NCBI GenBank assembly: GCA_910591455.2
Contig: OU342804.1
Span: 9,369,133 to 9,433,132, forward strand
Direction: 5' to 3'
DNA length: 64,000 nucleotides
DNA from: Pholis gunnellus
Taxonomy: Eukaryota; Chordata; Actinopteri; Perciformes; Pholidae
The notes under the pieces were generated by a model that was not told where the DNA came from, did not search any database, and was given only the letters and a program-made list of their open reading frames with translations. A program made the translations under genes and the position numbers. Below are positions 1 through 34,400 of the stretch, in pieces. Each line of letters begins with the position of its first letter. The first letter of the stretch is position 1.

Positions 1-88
1 GTCCTTATCACATCCATCCAGACACCCACATGTTCTATTCTTTCTGACCCTTTTACTCCATTGGGACACCAGCTGACATCACATGCAT

Positions 89-89
<1 letters not shown>

Positions 90-148
<59 letters not shown>
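90..148. repeat. (CA)n microsatellite
   Basis: Perfect CA dinucleotide tract of about 59 bp in the smad3 5' flank. Confidence 0.97.
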
Positions 149-153
<5 letters not shown>

Positions 154-284
154 GGACCAAGTTCCCAGAGGTCGAAGCCAGCACAATGTCATTATCAACC
201 ATCGGATTGCACGTGGTCTCTGCCCATTCAGTCTTGCTGACGTTCCTTTTGTGCTCAGTAATTCTTCTCACAGAAGACCCCTCT

Positions 285-300
285 CCCCCCCCCCCCCCCC
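285..300. repeat. Poly-C run (C16)
   Basis: Sixteen consecutive C on the + strand, about 2.6 kb upstream of the smad3 start codon. Confidence 0.95.
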
Positions 301-1484
301 TGTCTACTGCGGCCCATCTGTAATCCCATCCCCCATCCTGCACCCCCATATCCACCCTGTCTCACCCTGCACTTCTCCCAAAGAAACCAGCTGTCTTGGC
401 CGGTCGTGTCCCCCGGGGGCGTAAACAGGTGCCGAGAGGGCCGCAGGGCCTCAGCATGTGACACATGGCAGCACGCTCCTCCAGCCTTCTCCTCCAACCT
501 GCCAACACACCAGAGAAGAGAGAAGAGAGCAGCGTGTTTTACAGCTGCAGACTTGATTGTTATCGCAGATGAGGAGCCGTTGATGGCTAATAGCATAAAA
601 AACACTGACACTTTCTCACAGGGTCAGTAAAGTAAAAGGTTGTGACAGTGCTGCTTAAAAGTGTGTGTTTCGTAATAACTTAATGGAGTTAATGAAGATT
701 TTTGTAAGTTGAACATGATGTTTTTACTTGAATACAATATTGTGCAGGATGAATCTATTTGTAGGTTGTAGGCATGAAGGAGGAACCTTGACATGCCTTT
801 AGCAGCTATAAAAATATACATTGCTGTGTAACCAAAATAGATAAAAGGAAAGAGTTCTGTCCTGCTAAGCCTGAAGCCAGCTGTATTTTTAGCACAAACA
901 ACACACTGTGCACAGAGAGAGGAACTGCTGGACTCAGGTCGATGCGCCTGTACACACAAACCAAAAATGTAACCACAGGTCGATGCTACTCTACTTGTAT
1001 GAGTGTGAAATGTCAACGGAGGCCCTGATTAAAGGTTTGCGCTTCTTGAAGGTAAGACATGGGGAAATTGACAATACTTCTTCCTTGAATTTGACTTCAT
1101 GAATGAAAGAATACAATTTTAAATGGACATTTTCCACGACTGCTTGCTGCCGCTTTGAGGCCGTAAGTATGCAAGTTATTCTGCTTTTGCCTTCTCTGAC
1201 ACTGTGTGCGTTTGATACTAAAAATTGGGATTTGTAAAGAGAAACCCAGAAAGTGCATTAGCTTCTTTATGCAGCGCTTTCACAACTTTTACAACTCTTT
1301 CAAGCGCTTGCAAATAAGGCACCCAAGTTTGGAAACCGCTTTTGAACGCAGTAAAGTCTTTCTTTTGAAGCTTGAAGAACAAAGGCAGCCTCACACCCTA
1401 AACTGTTCGACTATCACTCTCTCTGTGGTGAGCTCAGCTGCGTTGCACACTCTTTTGTACATCTGGCACTTTCGACTCCGTGAC

Positions 1485-1486
<2 letters not shown>

Positions 1487-1557
<71 letters not shown>
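1487..1557. repeat. Compound (TG)n-(GA)n microsatellite
   Basis: A perfect TG tract (1487-1544) runs directly into a GA tract (to 1557). Confidence 0.96.
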
Positions 1558-1558
<1 letters not shown>

Positions 1559-2580
1559 GGGGTGTATGCATATGTGTGAGTGTGTGCATATATCAGGCTA
1601 CTTGTGGTTTTAGGTGCTGAGCCACGCTGCAAACCAAACTGCCACCTTGTTGAGTAGACACGCTTGAATCTCTACAAGTTGAGGCAAGTTGGTGTCTCAC
1701 CTTGTGCATGTGTGCATGACTTTTATCACCTTCCATCGTACAGCAGCTCCCAAGTTATTTACCCATGTGGAGACAAACAACCCAGTAGCAATTACTGGAA
1801 AGTCTTGTGTTGGAGATGCTGAATTTTTTAAGTCCTTGCACAATAAACACACACAGGAATGTGTCCTTGCCTGTTGGATGATTAAGACTGTGTGGATTTC
1901 CAAAAATAAAAAGGAGAAAAGAAGTGTTTTTTCCCCTCAAAGTCAAAAACCCTAAACTTTATTACCCCGTGGAGGGGAATAAGGAGGTAAGAACATCATG
2001 GGCCTCTTCGGACTATAATTATGTTGTATAGATAAACTGAAACAGATGGATGGTTTCCTGTGGGGAATTTTGAAGAAAATTCACAAAGAATAAGCAAAGC
2101 ATTTTTTTGTCTGTGGATATGTACACATCTTTTAGCACCCCTGTATCCTACGTGGTCCACAAAGATCAACACCAGGAGAAGAATTAATTTCATCCAAATT
2201 GCAGTCACATGTAATCAACTTTTTTGCTCACTGTTGGATAACTACACCAAATGATCTGTGCATGGGTGTGATCGTGACAGCGTATTTAGACTCAGCCACA
2301 TGCTAATTCATCGGCAAGCAATTGCAGTGGAGGCAGGGATTGTGCAATATCAGCGCAACACATTTGGCCAGCTGCTCAAACTGGCCTCTCGCAGGTCTGC
2401 TGTGCAGCCTGAAGTCTGAATGATGACTCTCAGCAGCAGCTCCTGCATTTGCATTTGATGCAGACTTCTTGCAGACTTCAGTAAGGGGACCCAGCACCGC
2501 GGATGAATCTGAACTCAACAAAACTTTTGCTGGATCGGAGGTTAGAGCAGAAATAAAACACCAATAAAGTCCATTCACTT

Positions 2581-2942
2581 CATCGTTTGAACCTAGTTCG
2601 AGTTTAAAAGACGTAGTTCGCGTGTAACTCGTGTTGGGTGTATTTAAAAACAGCTCCGGGTTGAAGCGGAGCAGACGGAACTAGCTTTCCTGGCGGAGTA
2701 GCACTAACTCTACGGCGCAACAGACTACCGGCGCACAGTTCACCGCTGAGCTCGGAGCCAGACAGAGTGCGCTAAAACTGGAGGGTTTAACTCCGGGATG
2801 CATCGGTGTGGCGACTAATGAAAAATACAACAGTTTATCTTTAGCCAAGCAACGCTTTCACCTCCGCTGAGTTGGACCGTTTTGAAGAGCGGCTGTTCGC
2901 CTGGACTTTCTCGACACTGGAAGGACTTAAACTGAACTCAAG
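2581..2942 (+). promoter_or_regulatory. smad3: smad3 proximal promoter and 5' leader (approximate)
   Basis: These bases directly precede the smad3 start codon and turn locally richer in CG dinucleotides (about 2640-2800) than the flank. A TATA-like TATTTAAA is at 2641-2648, about 300 bp before the ATG. The transcription start cannot be fixed from sequence, so the promoter/leader boundary is an inference. The start context is favourable, with A at -3 (ctcaagATGTC). Confidence 0.4.
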
Positions 2943-24882
<21,940 letters not shown>

Positions 24883-24972
24883 GGAAATCTTCGCCCACCC
24901 ACTTCCTGTCAGTGACTAAAAACACACAGACTGCATGCAGGCACGGCTACTCAAGGACGGAAATACGACGAG

Positions 24973-24989
24973 CCCCCCCCCCCCCCCCC
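24973..24989. repeat. Poly-C run (C17) in the smad3 3' UTR
   Basis: Seventeen consecutive C, 91 bp after the stop codon, on the mRNA strand. Confidence 0.95.
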
Positions 24990-26548
24990 ACTCATTCAGC
25001 CAATCCTCAATCTGTAACTTAGTCCTTCCTCCCCACCAGCTGTCGGTAGCACTTTTTATATACATGTTGTTTGTGGCGAAAGGGGACAAGTGCATTAAAG
25101 CAGTACCATGTAAGTATGGTCTCAACATTTTGTCCAGAATTATTATGATGGCAAAGTAGTGCCAGAAAGGCTGAGGCAATGGGAGGAGTTTTTTTTTTTT
25201 TTCAATTAAGAGATTCTCATTTCTTTCCTCTTGATTAAATTTCATTGATTTTTTTTATGATTTTTTTGTACAGATGTTACAGTGAATATAAATGAAATGA
25301 ACGTACTTTTTTTTTAAGCATTAATAATAATTCTGTAAAGCATGTATAAGATCATTTTAAATGCATTTCACTTGACTTTGTTTCTGTATTTGGGCATTTG
25401 ATTGGTTATGAAGACATTAACAAATGTGACCCAGTGAGATGGATTGAAAATGAATATTATAATGGAAATGTTCAGCCACCATTTGTAAACACTGTGTGAT
25501 GGAACATACTTTACGTCTAGTACAAGCATGTGGTTCTCATACTGTCATATGTTACCCCGACAAGGCAAAAAGCACAGAGTTTAACGACAGATTAGACAGG
25601 AACAAATGATAAAGCAAGAAATCAGTCAAGAGTCAGATGAAGCATACAGGAGTTACAACTCTTAAAACCCTTACGAGTACTTAAAGACTGGCATTCATCA
25701 AATGTCATCAGGAGGATGATGCACTTTTTAAAAATGTTAATATTCTAGCAAAGCAATGTCGGCAAAGTACATTCAATGGCGGTTGCAGTTCACAGCTGCA
25801 ATAGTTCTTGTCAGAAGGTTATATGAAATATATCCTGCATTGATTTCAGGAAGCTTTGCCAATTTGCAAAATACTTTTGCAGCGTTCTATTGTGTAGTAG
25901 GTAGTATTATGACTTGAAAACATCTCACATACTGTACTGTTCAGCAAACTTTAAGTTAAATTATTAATTGAGCACACAAAATGTAGTTGGAATACTTGTG
26001 TGTGTGTGTGTGTGATATATGAGTATTCTGCAGAAGGCTGTGTAAAGAGAGCAGGAAGATGCCTTTTTGCTTTTTTAATTTTCTCTCTCAGCAGTCCATA
26101 ACATTGGTCTTGTTTTTAGCCATCAGTGATATTGAATTTTTTGCACACTCAAGACCGTGAAAAACCGCCGAATTATGTACAGAAACCAGTGAAAAGAACA
26201 GATGCATGACCCTCGAGACTCTACAGTCTATTTTGCTACCAATTATTTTTCTAGGACGGTAAGGTGATACGTGTTTTTGCATGACATGGCAGAAAATACT
26301 GCTCGCGTGTCTGGGGATACAAGCCTTGTATTTTTCTACCTGTGAAGACGAGGCAGTTTCAGTACAAAGCACAGCTTTCTACAAAGTGACACGTTGAGAC
26401 GGTTGGAGGCGTGTAAATAACAGTAGCTTCTCTCAAATCGGATGTCCCTATTTTCTTTTCTTTCTTGGTCTATGTACATGTCGTACAACACGTCTTATAA
26501 TGTGACCGTCAACCTTTATAATGTTGATGGTTTTTTAAACAAAAGAAC

Positions 26549-26566
26549 AAAAAAAAAAAAAAAAAA
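26549..26566. repeat. Poly-A run in the smad3 3' UTR
   Basis: About eighteen consecutive A inside the presumed 3' UTR. It could cause internal oligo-dT priming in cDNA data. Confidence 0.9.
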
Positions 26567-27292
26567 GGCTTAAAAATGAGAGGACAGACAATGTTGAGAA
26601 AAGCTTTTTGCTGAAATGGAAAAGCGTACTCTCAGCTTTGATCCGGTTTCCTTTCAGCCACCCACTGTGGTGGAAGTGGATCGATTTCCTCCTGGCTCTA
26701 TAACACTAGACAAAGACACAGTGGGTGAACACGGACAATATTTTGATTCCTTTCACAGTACTTATTTACATGAACCCAGCTTTTGATGTTAATGCCAGCC
26801 CAGTGGTGCTAATCTTTAACATTTTAGGGTCTCAAGAGAACAGCAAAGCCATAAGATTTTAGCGTTGGTTGATTTTTTTTTTAATCTCTATTAAATAATT
26901 ATGACTTTTTAAACCTTCAAACTATAATGTGGGATTGTTTCAGAGACGGTAGCATCTACCAGTCTGAGACATGACGGCTTTTTCGAGAGCTTCTGGTGTC
27001 CTTGAACGCAGCGGTCCTGACCCTCATGGGCTCTTCAGCCCTATGGTCAATGTAATTACCCAGTAGGGAATGTTTTTTTATACACTCTTCAAGTTATAGT
27101 GCTTGTGCTTTTTCCTCCTTGTTTAAACTGTTCACTGTAATCGTTATTAGTTGTGATTTATGTATTTGTGCTCTGAATTGGTCTTTTTAGATGTCTTGTA
27201 TAAAAGTATAGCCATTATTTTTCTCTGCCTATAAAAAAAAAAAAAAAAAGTTGATGTGATGCTTTTATATTTCGGTCTTTCATTTTTCTCTG

Positions 27293-27298
27293 AATAAA
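27293..27298 (+). terminator. smad3: Candidate smad3 polyadenylation signal AATAAA
   Basis: Canonical AATAAA in tgAATAAAat, about 2.4 kb after the stop codon and preceded by a T-rich stretch. Cleavage would be expected within about 30 bp. Chosen as a canonical hexamer followed by DNA with no further gene signal. Confidence 0.5.
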
Positions 27299-29819
27299 AT
27301 CTATATTATCTCGCGGGGATAATTGGGCAGAGTAAGAATCAAACCACATCTTCTGTATTTCAGTAACACTCAGTTATTCTTCACTTTGTCGGTAATAGTT
27401 CAGCATTCTAAATCAGAACGTACTAACTTGATTTTAGTTGTGTGTAGTTATTGAAGATCTCTCTGGAGACATTCCAGGTTTTACACACTGTCCATTTTCT
27501 TCTGTAGTTCGGGGATTTCCTCGTCTGCGGTGGATAATTTGGCGCTGTCCTCAGAAGCAGACATAAACCGTAATTACAGGCCCAAAGCAGACACTCTTGG
27601 CACTTCTCTTATTTCTACATTTCCAGCTCATGCAAAACATAACTGTCTGCTGTCACAGAGGCACGACATGGCTTTCAATGTGAATGCAGGGCTTTGTTCT
27701 GATGCCCTTAAGGTAAAGAGAGGGCTGAACAACCTGCGAGGCATTTCAGAAACCCCGACACTGTGGTGTCAAGTAGTTTGACTGCATGAGTAAATCAATT
27801 GTTGAAGTGAAGCCTAATGGTATTTCATTCTACTGGTTCACGCCTTAAAATGTCAGCAATCTGGATTCATTTGAAAACAATGCAGTGGTATACTGAAGCA
27901 GCAACTTCTGCACGGTCAGCTTTACATCACGTCTCCCCAACAGTCTCCTGTTGTTACAGCTGTCTTCTGCCTGAGCTTCCTTCCAGACATCACAAGCATT
28001 AAATAATTAAACAAGCACACGGGGATTGGGACTGTATATGTTTACGTGTGCATGTGCTTACGTCAAATCTGGAGCTGCTCCAATAAAAATGGATAGGAGG
28101 CAGATTTGGTTCTTAAAGAATTAGGTTAGCACTGAAGTTATTCTCTTAATGTATGTGACATTTACAGTCAGCAAAATAAAAACGTCCTTTAATATGTCTT
28201 TTGAACACAATCGTCGAGCATTTTGAAATCTATGAATACACTTTCCTACTTCAGACAGTTTCTCTGTTGTGATAAGACTATGTAAACTACAGTAACCCAG
28301 TACACACAACTTTAATTCTGAAGCTTTTTGCACAAACTAATACTTGTACCACCGATGCAGCTAAATGTACTCAAACTATCCAATTAGAAAGTCATGTTCT
28401 TCTGAAGCAAACCTCAAGAAAGTAAAATAGTTTCAGATTAATGCACTAAACTGGAATAAATCACAATCGCACCATGGCTATCAGAAAGCAGACGCTGATG
28501 TTTTTTCAAACTGGGGAGTGGTCCTGTCTGAGTGGAAATCATTTATAAATAATGGCTTCCTATCATTTATTCCACACAGACAAGATCCACACGAGCCATG
28601 TTCCGTGAGTGGAGAGCAGGACGGTGGGGTTCATGTTCAGGTTAAGTGCATTATCATGCTCTTTAATCATTTAAAATCTTAGATATTTTTACTTTATAGA
28701 TATCTTTTTGATATTTTCACTAATTTCTTCAGTTAAAATCTTCCTAACAATAATTCATCAAACTGGTTGCTGGTCTAATTTAAATTGTTTTATTTTAAGA
28801 TATTATCGCCATTGTTGGTTTGTGAGGTGTTGTGTGTACGTCACTGTCACTGTGTTAATAGTAGTAGCTCAACACTGCCATCTGCTGGGATTACTGCTGG
28901 GAAAACTCTATTATCACATAATAAGGAAGTGTAATGTTGCAACTGTTCCAACCTGTTTTGGGGTGTATTATCCTTTAATTGACTCTTAATAGGTGACGCC
29001 ACACTATTATTAGTTTTAATATAAGACTATTAACTTTAACACTTTGATGTAAAAATGATCAGTTTGAACAGGAACGATTCAGTAGTATTGAACAATTCAA
29101 TGATGAAGTGTCCTCCCGTTTTTACAGTCTTCGCAACACACACATATGACGAGGTGACAAAATGTAACAAATGTCGATGCACCAGACATACTTCAGATGC
29201 AGCATGTCTTCTTGTATTTGTTGTAAACATCGACTGTTTTCTGGCATTTTCTAGTTGTACTTTCCAGACATCTTAAAGTTAACTATTACATCTCCAGTTG
29301 GCCTGAAACGCGCAAGGTGAGTTTACACCTCACAAACACAGAGTGCTTTAAATAAAGCCAAAGAAAGACACATTGTGATACAGTATGAATAATAATATCA
29401 GGGTGCAGAATCAATCTCTGCACACATATTGATGCAACACATAGATTATTGAGCAGAAAAGATTCATATATTTCTATATGCATTCATCACTCTTAACTCA
29501 TGAGTTGTTAAGTGTTGGCCTGTTGTAGCCCTCATGATTACAGCTAATAGTGATTAAATGGGCAGTGGCTGTGTGCAGTGGAATGAAAGCGACAGAGGAA
29601 AACATGGCGAGTGTTGTCTGTTGAATTGATACGACTCAGTGTTTGACGAGTGGGCACAAAGATGAACAGATGAGTGCCGTCAGCTCGGTCTCTGTGTGAA
29701 GGTCACTCTGGAGCAGGTGTTGACAGCGAGAACATTTGTTGGTAAACAAATCCATCTTTGCAAAGGTCACCATTTGCTTCACATCCTTCTCCCCCACTCT
29801 GTCTCTCTTTATCTCTTCC

Positions 29820-29844
29820 CCTCTCTCTCTCTCTCTCTCTCTCT
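29820..29844. repeat. (CT)n tract
   Basis: Short pyrimidine tract of CT units, with CTACTCTC variants following. Confidence 0.9.
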
Positions 29845-30127
29845 ACTCTCTCTACTCTCTTCCTGCTCTTTCCTGCTCTCTGTTTACTTCTCTGGCACCG
29901 GAGTTATTTTCCTGAGGAATGCCTGTCAATGGCTGGTCGCAGCTCCGTCTGCCAGGCGGGGGAAAGCGCAGACTGCGGCATTATCAGCATTCAGTAGCCA
30001 CCAACCTGATTGCACGGCCACGGGTGACTACATCACAGCTGTCTCTGGACAGCAGCAGGTACCCGGCCCCAGCATGCCAACGGAGATGGGCACCCACTTC
30101 TCCAACTGGCTGCCGTTGGCCATTTGC

Positions 30128-30130
<3 letters not shown>

Positions 30131-30210
<80 letters not shown>

Positions 30211-30248
30211 AGCCACTACACTAGCCAGCACTCACCCCCCCCCCCCCC
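30131..30248. repeat. (CA)n tract and C14 run
   Basis: Perfect CA tract 30131-30209. After 25 bp of other sequence, C14 at 30235-30248. Confidence 0.96.
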
Positions 30249-31354
30249 TTGTCAGCTGTACCACCCGTGCAGGAGAGGAAACTGTCGCACCGTCTCAACT
30301 GAGCAGACGTTTTCTTCCAACAACATTCATAAACACCTGGCCAACACTTATGTTCAGTGCAAAAGAAAAAAAAAAAACATGCATATAAGATGCTCAAAAG
30401 CAAGCTGGTTGTAAGAGCATGTTTGGTGCAGCGGGGCACAAGCGAAAGAGTAAAATGTTTCCCCTCCAAGCAATTTTCTGCTCCTTGGTGTAGTTGCTGT
30501 TTTTTTCTGTTCTCAGTTTCTCTCCCCACCAAAACCCCCTAAAACTATCCAACTTAAATGTGTAGTGGAACGCTTCCATTGTTGATTCCTGATATTAATA
30601 ATAAAGACCAAAGCAAGAACAGGTCAACGTTAAACCCCAAAGAACAGGGAGAAAGAACAATCATAGGAGCAAGAGAGAGAGAGAGGGAAAGGAAAGTGGT
30701 GGGAAAAAGAGGCAGTGAGGGAAACATATTTACTGACATCCATGGGCTGTCACCACTCTGATTAATGGTGGTTGGAATCCCTGCCTGGTGAAAAGGTGTT
30801 GTTGGGGTGTAGAGAAAGCCCAAGCGTTGACCTAGAACTAATAGCATTCGACTTGAACAAGCTGTCCAACCTGAGAGAGTGGGCTCTGCTGCTGCCGGTC
30901 CAGCACCGGGGCTGGAGAGAAGAGGAAATAAGAAAAGTTCGAAATGGGAAACACAGAAAGAAGGTTCACATCGCAACCTTTGACCTTTGAAAACCTGGCC
31001 TGACTCCATTGATTATTCTCTACATAATACACACGCAATAGTTCGCTCAAGTAGTGAGCAGTGAATATCAGATACTCCTGAATCAACTGTAACTGACTTT
31101 AAAGGTAAATCATTGTGGGATTCAGGGCCAGTGAGGACACAGAGGACATGTCCTCAGCACTGTTTGTTGGAATTTCGATCATGAGATCAGTATTTCTGAA
31201 ATTCTGGCTGGTGGGATTTTCTGCAAAAAAAAAAGTTTTTTTAAGTCATAGATGTCAACAAGACTAGTCTTCAATTTAAGTCCACTGTGCATCTTTGATA
31301 GCTGAGCTCAGAACCTGTCAATCAGCTGTTTCATGCACCACAAAACAAGACGAA

Positions 31355-31660
31355 AGAGTCTACAGCCACGCTAGCAGCTGTGAGTACTCAGACACAAAGG
31401 GTGATCTGAGCGAAATGCTAATGTCAACATGCTTACATGGTCGTAATGACAACGCTAACATGTTAATGTATAATGTTTATCATGTTGACCATCTTGGTTT
31501 TAGTGTGTTAGCATGCTGTCATTTGTAGCAGCAGTAGGTTGACGGAAATGTCATTCATTCTGCAGGAATTTGATCATAAACCAAAACAGCCTGACTGGAC
31601 AAAGTACAATTTTTGACCTGATGATGAGAAGCTTGATTGAGTGGTGTTAAGATATTTCAG
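31355..31660 (+). repeat. Interspersed repeat with 'gctaatgtcaacatgctt' core
   Basis: In order: 'gccacgctagcagctgtgag', 'aaatgctaatgtcaacatgc', 'acaacgctaacatgttaatg', 'gtttatcatgttgaccatct', 'gtgttagcatgctgtcattt', then 'ggaaatgtcattcattctgc' and 'gaatttgatcataaacca'. This succession of 'gctaacatg' phrases is one I recognise as a very common percomorph repeat. Orientation is arbitrary. Confidence 0.7.
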
Positions 31661-32574
31661 TCTGGAAACTCTTTCAATACCTCGTACTAAGAGAATATGT
31701 AATTACAAGTTTAAAAAGTAGTTTTCGCTCTTAGTCAATTTGTAAAACCCAACAATGTTTCAATGGGCCTTACAAGGCCACAACAACGGCTCCTGATCTG
31801 AACTCAAAAACAAGGAAAAACTCCTCAAAGAAAACATTTCCTCTCGTCTGAATGTCCATGCTGAGCTACATACTTCCTTAAAAGCTCAGCCCTTTCGTGC
31901 ACACGGGTCGACTCAAACTGAAAACAACACAATCCCCAATAGCTCCTGCTCACGTTTCCCTGCAAAACTCCCCCCAAAAAAGAGGTCTTGCTTCAAATGA
32001 TCTGCACCATATTTGCCAGGAACATCATCCTGCCGAGGTTGTTTTTGCTGAGGGCAACAGCAAGCCCAACAGCTGGGACATAATGAAGCTTTCAGGCACT
32101 TGTTCTCCCATCGTGTAGCGCCAGCCCCTGTCTGCCTCCACCAGATGTTCCATGTTTTCCCTCCAAAGGGCTCTGCTGCCAAAATGGGGACAATCGCTAG
32201 CAAAGCGGGGGAACCAGCTAGCTCCACAGTTGACTCGTGATTATAGGGTGATAGTTGGGTTAATTGCTTGTTTCGTGTTTATTGGGCGAGGCCCTGTCAC
32301 TTGGTTGTCATCTTTTGTGTAGCTGAGAGAATCAGTTTGACAGTAACTGGAGCTGCTGTTATCTGGATGGTCTGGAGTCAGTTGCGAGTGGATAAACACA
32401 ATGTTATTGTTTCATTTTTCAAAGATCAGGAGAGCCGTCGCTGCGAATAACCGTGTTGTTTGATTGTTAATAAAGGATGACATGAAAACGTGTCATCGTG
32501 TGTCCTCAAGACAGGAAATACTCCACCAAACCAAACACAGGACGTCGGATGATGCAGGAGCAGCATCACGCGTG

Positions 32575-32670
32575 TGACTCAGCGCTGATCACAAGCTGCT
32601 GAGCCAGCAAGCTTCACAGAGCTGGAGGATTCAGCAGACGCTCTGATATAAATCAGTGTTGCTGAATCAC
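32575..32670. promoter_or_regulatory. Cluster of three MARE/AP-1-like sites
   Basis: TGACTCAGC (32575-32583), TGCTGAGCCAGCA (32597-32609, one mismatch from the palindromic MARE TGCTGAGTCAGCA) and TGCTGAATCAC (32660-32670) lie within 96 bp. Maf, NRF2 and AP-1 proteins bind such sites (family knowledge). Activity is inferred. Confidence 0.3.
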
Positions 32671-33118
32671 AGCTACGGATAAACAGACCACAGCAGGCGC
32701 TGGTTAAAGTCTGCTCCATGTCACATGATGGCGGAGAGTAGAAGTTCATCCCGGAGTGGAAAAGAGAGACTGAAAACTGAAAGAAATAGCTACTTATGTT
32801 GGAGGCCTTTTAGAGTTCTTGTAGACCATCTGAGAGTAAACTCTGCAATGTTTACATAAACGATGTACTCGATCCATAGAGAACACGTGCACTGTATTGT
32901 CTGTTCATTAGCATCACAAACACAACTTTTGTGGAGCCATTTTCTGAAAAGAAAGAATCTGAATTCCCTGATAGTACTGAGTACTTTGTTGTATAACATT
33001 CCGTTTTTCTGAAAAATAGAAATAAAAATTGTCCTCCAATGTTTAGGGGTTCTCAGGATATGTATGCAATAACAAAAAGTTGCAGCATTTAGAGAAAACA
33101 CTAATTGAAAAAATATTT

Positions 33119-33170
33119 CTAATAATAATTAAAATAATATAAAATAATAATAATAATTAATAATAATAAA
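33119..33170. repeat. (AAT)n low-complexity tract
   Basis: Imperfect AAT/ATT units over about 50 bp. Confidence 0.85.
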
Positions 33171-34230
33171 GAGTGCATATTGATGACAGGTTTGACCTGT
33201 TAAGTGGAACATTCTCCATCAGGTCTTTGGTCCAGACCCGTTCAATATACAGACGTTTGTAGGAAGATATTGAAAACAGTATAGAGTTTAATAGTAATCC
33301 CTTTGTTTGACCTCATTTATTTAAGATATAATGTGGCTGATATGTTTCCAGTGGTTCATTCCACGGCAGACATTATGCTTTGTTAATATAGAAAAATGAA
33401 TACCCAGGTAAGCCAATGCAATACGTACATCATTAAATGACCGCAGAACATTCTCACTTAAGATATCTGCCAGTTTACGTACATTTTTTCCATGACCACG
33501 TTGATGATATCTTTTGAATATTTTGAATATTTTCCGATGGAGAACTGAAAGTGAAGCTTATTTATGTATTTTTTATCAGCAGAGTTTGACCCTGGTGGCT
33601 TTGAAGACGGCAGATACATCGGAAAGTGCTGTATGCTAGATAAAGTGGTTAACATGTTCAAAATGTGGGGTCCAGTTAAACTGATATGTATTTTTTCAGG
33701 TGAGCTGTTCTTTCAGGCGCTGCGATGTTCAAAATAACTATTTACTTTACTAATTTATTCATCTGTATTTGTGTCTCATGGGTTAAAAAAAATCAGCAAG
33801 TTAGCTAAATGACTTACATGCACACACAAGCACACAACGCTGTAAACTGATGATGCAGTATTAACTTTAAGTCCAAAGCAATGTTCTTCAAACTAGCGAC
33901 CCTATTATTCTATATTGCCAGTTATTTCAATAAATTGAGCAAGTCTATAAAATGCATAAAGACTAATGCTAGAAAACGGTAAAACATGCCCGTTAATGTA
34001 CCAAGTGCAGACTTGGTGCAGACCAAATGTGTACAATTTACAGTCGTATTGGAACTGAATAAAGTATCTAATCCCCACTTCTGATGAGGAGTAAAGACGA
34101 CTTAAATAATCAGTTATCAAAGATAGGTAGTAGTTGATCGACCAACCGATCCTTTCAACACCACTGTCAACTTTACAAATACAAGAACAGCAGTTTTTAA
34201 GTCAAAACCGTCATCTGTTTGAGAATGCTG

Positions 34231-34400
34231 ATCACTTTTTAATTAGGGTTCGCTGTGTGTTGTGTTGTGATGCATTTTCTGTTAATTACACTATCTAATT
34301 TACCCCTTGCCAGTGGAATCAGGTTGCAGGCTAACTGAATTAATTGAGACTAGATGTTTTTACATATGTAATTAATTTAAATCATATCATTTATGCTTCG
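34231..34400. promoter_or_regulatory. Candidate conserved non-coding element
   Basis: Complex sequence with repeated homeodomain-type TAATT cores (tttttaattaggg, gttaattacac, ctaatttaccc, gaattaattgag, gtaattaattt) and no simple repeat. This resembles vertebrate developmental enhancers. Conservation cannot be shown here. Confidence 0.25.

Larger units (their letters stand above)
1..2580. other. Non-coding 5' flank of smad3
   Basis: No exon of a known protein is recognisable on either strand. The stretch holds a (CA)n tract, a C16 run and a (TG)n-(GA)n tract, each listed separately, in otherwise unremarkable AT-rich DNA. The short open frames here are mostly low-complexity translations of these tracts. 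An upstream non-coding exon of smad3 cannot be excluded from sequence alone. Confidence 0.6.
24883..27315 (+). other. smad3: smad3 3' UTR (approximate end)
   Basis: About 2.4 kb without exons between the TAG and a canonical AATAAA at 27293. It is AT-rich in its second half and contains a C17 run, an A18 run and a second A-rich run at about 27232-27249. Long 3' UTRs are usual for SMAD3. Earlier polyadenylation sites (e.g. an ATTAAA near 26890) are possible. Confidence 0.55.

Noticed and set aside
29696..30388. Open frame of 230 codons
   Set aside because: Built from CT and CA tracts joined by low-complexity sequence, with no domain, homology or splice context.
30554..31009. Antisense open frame of 151 codons
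   Set aside because: Pro/Ser/Leu-rich without domain or splice signals; no known family.
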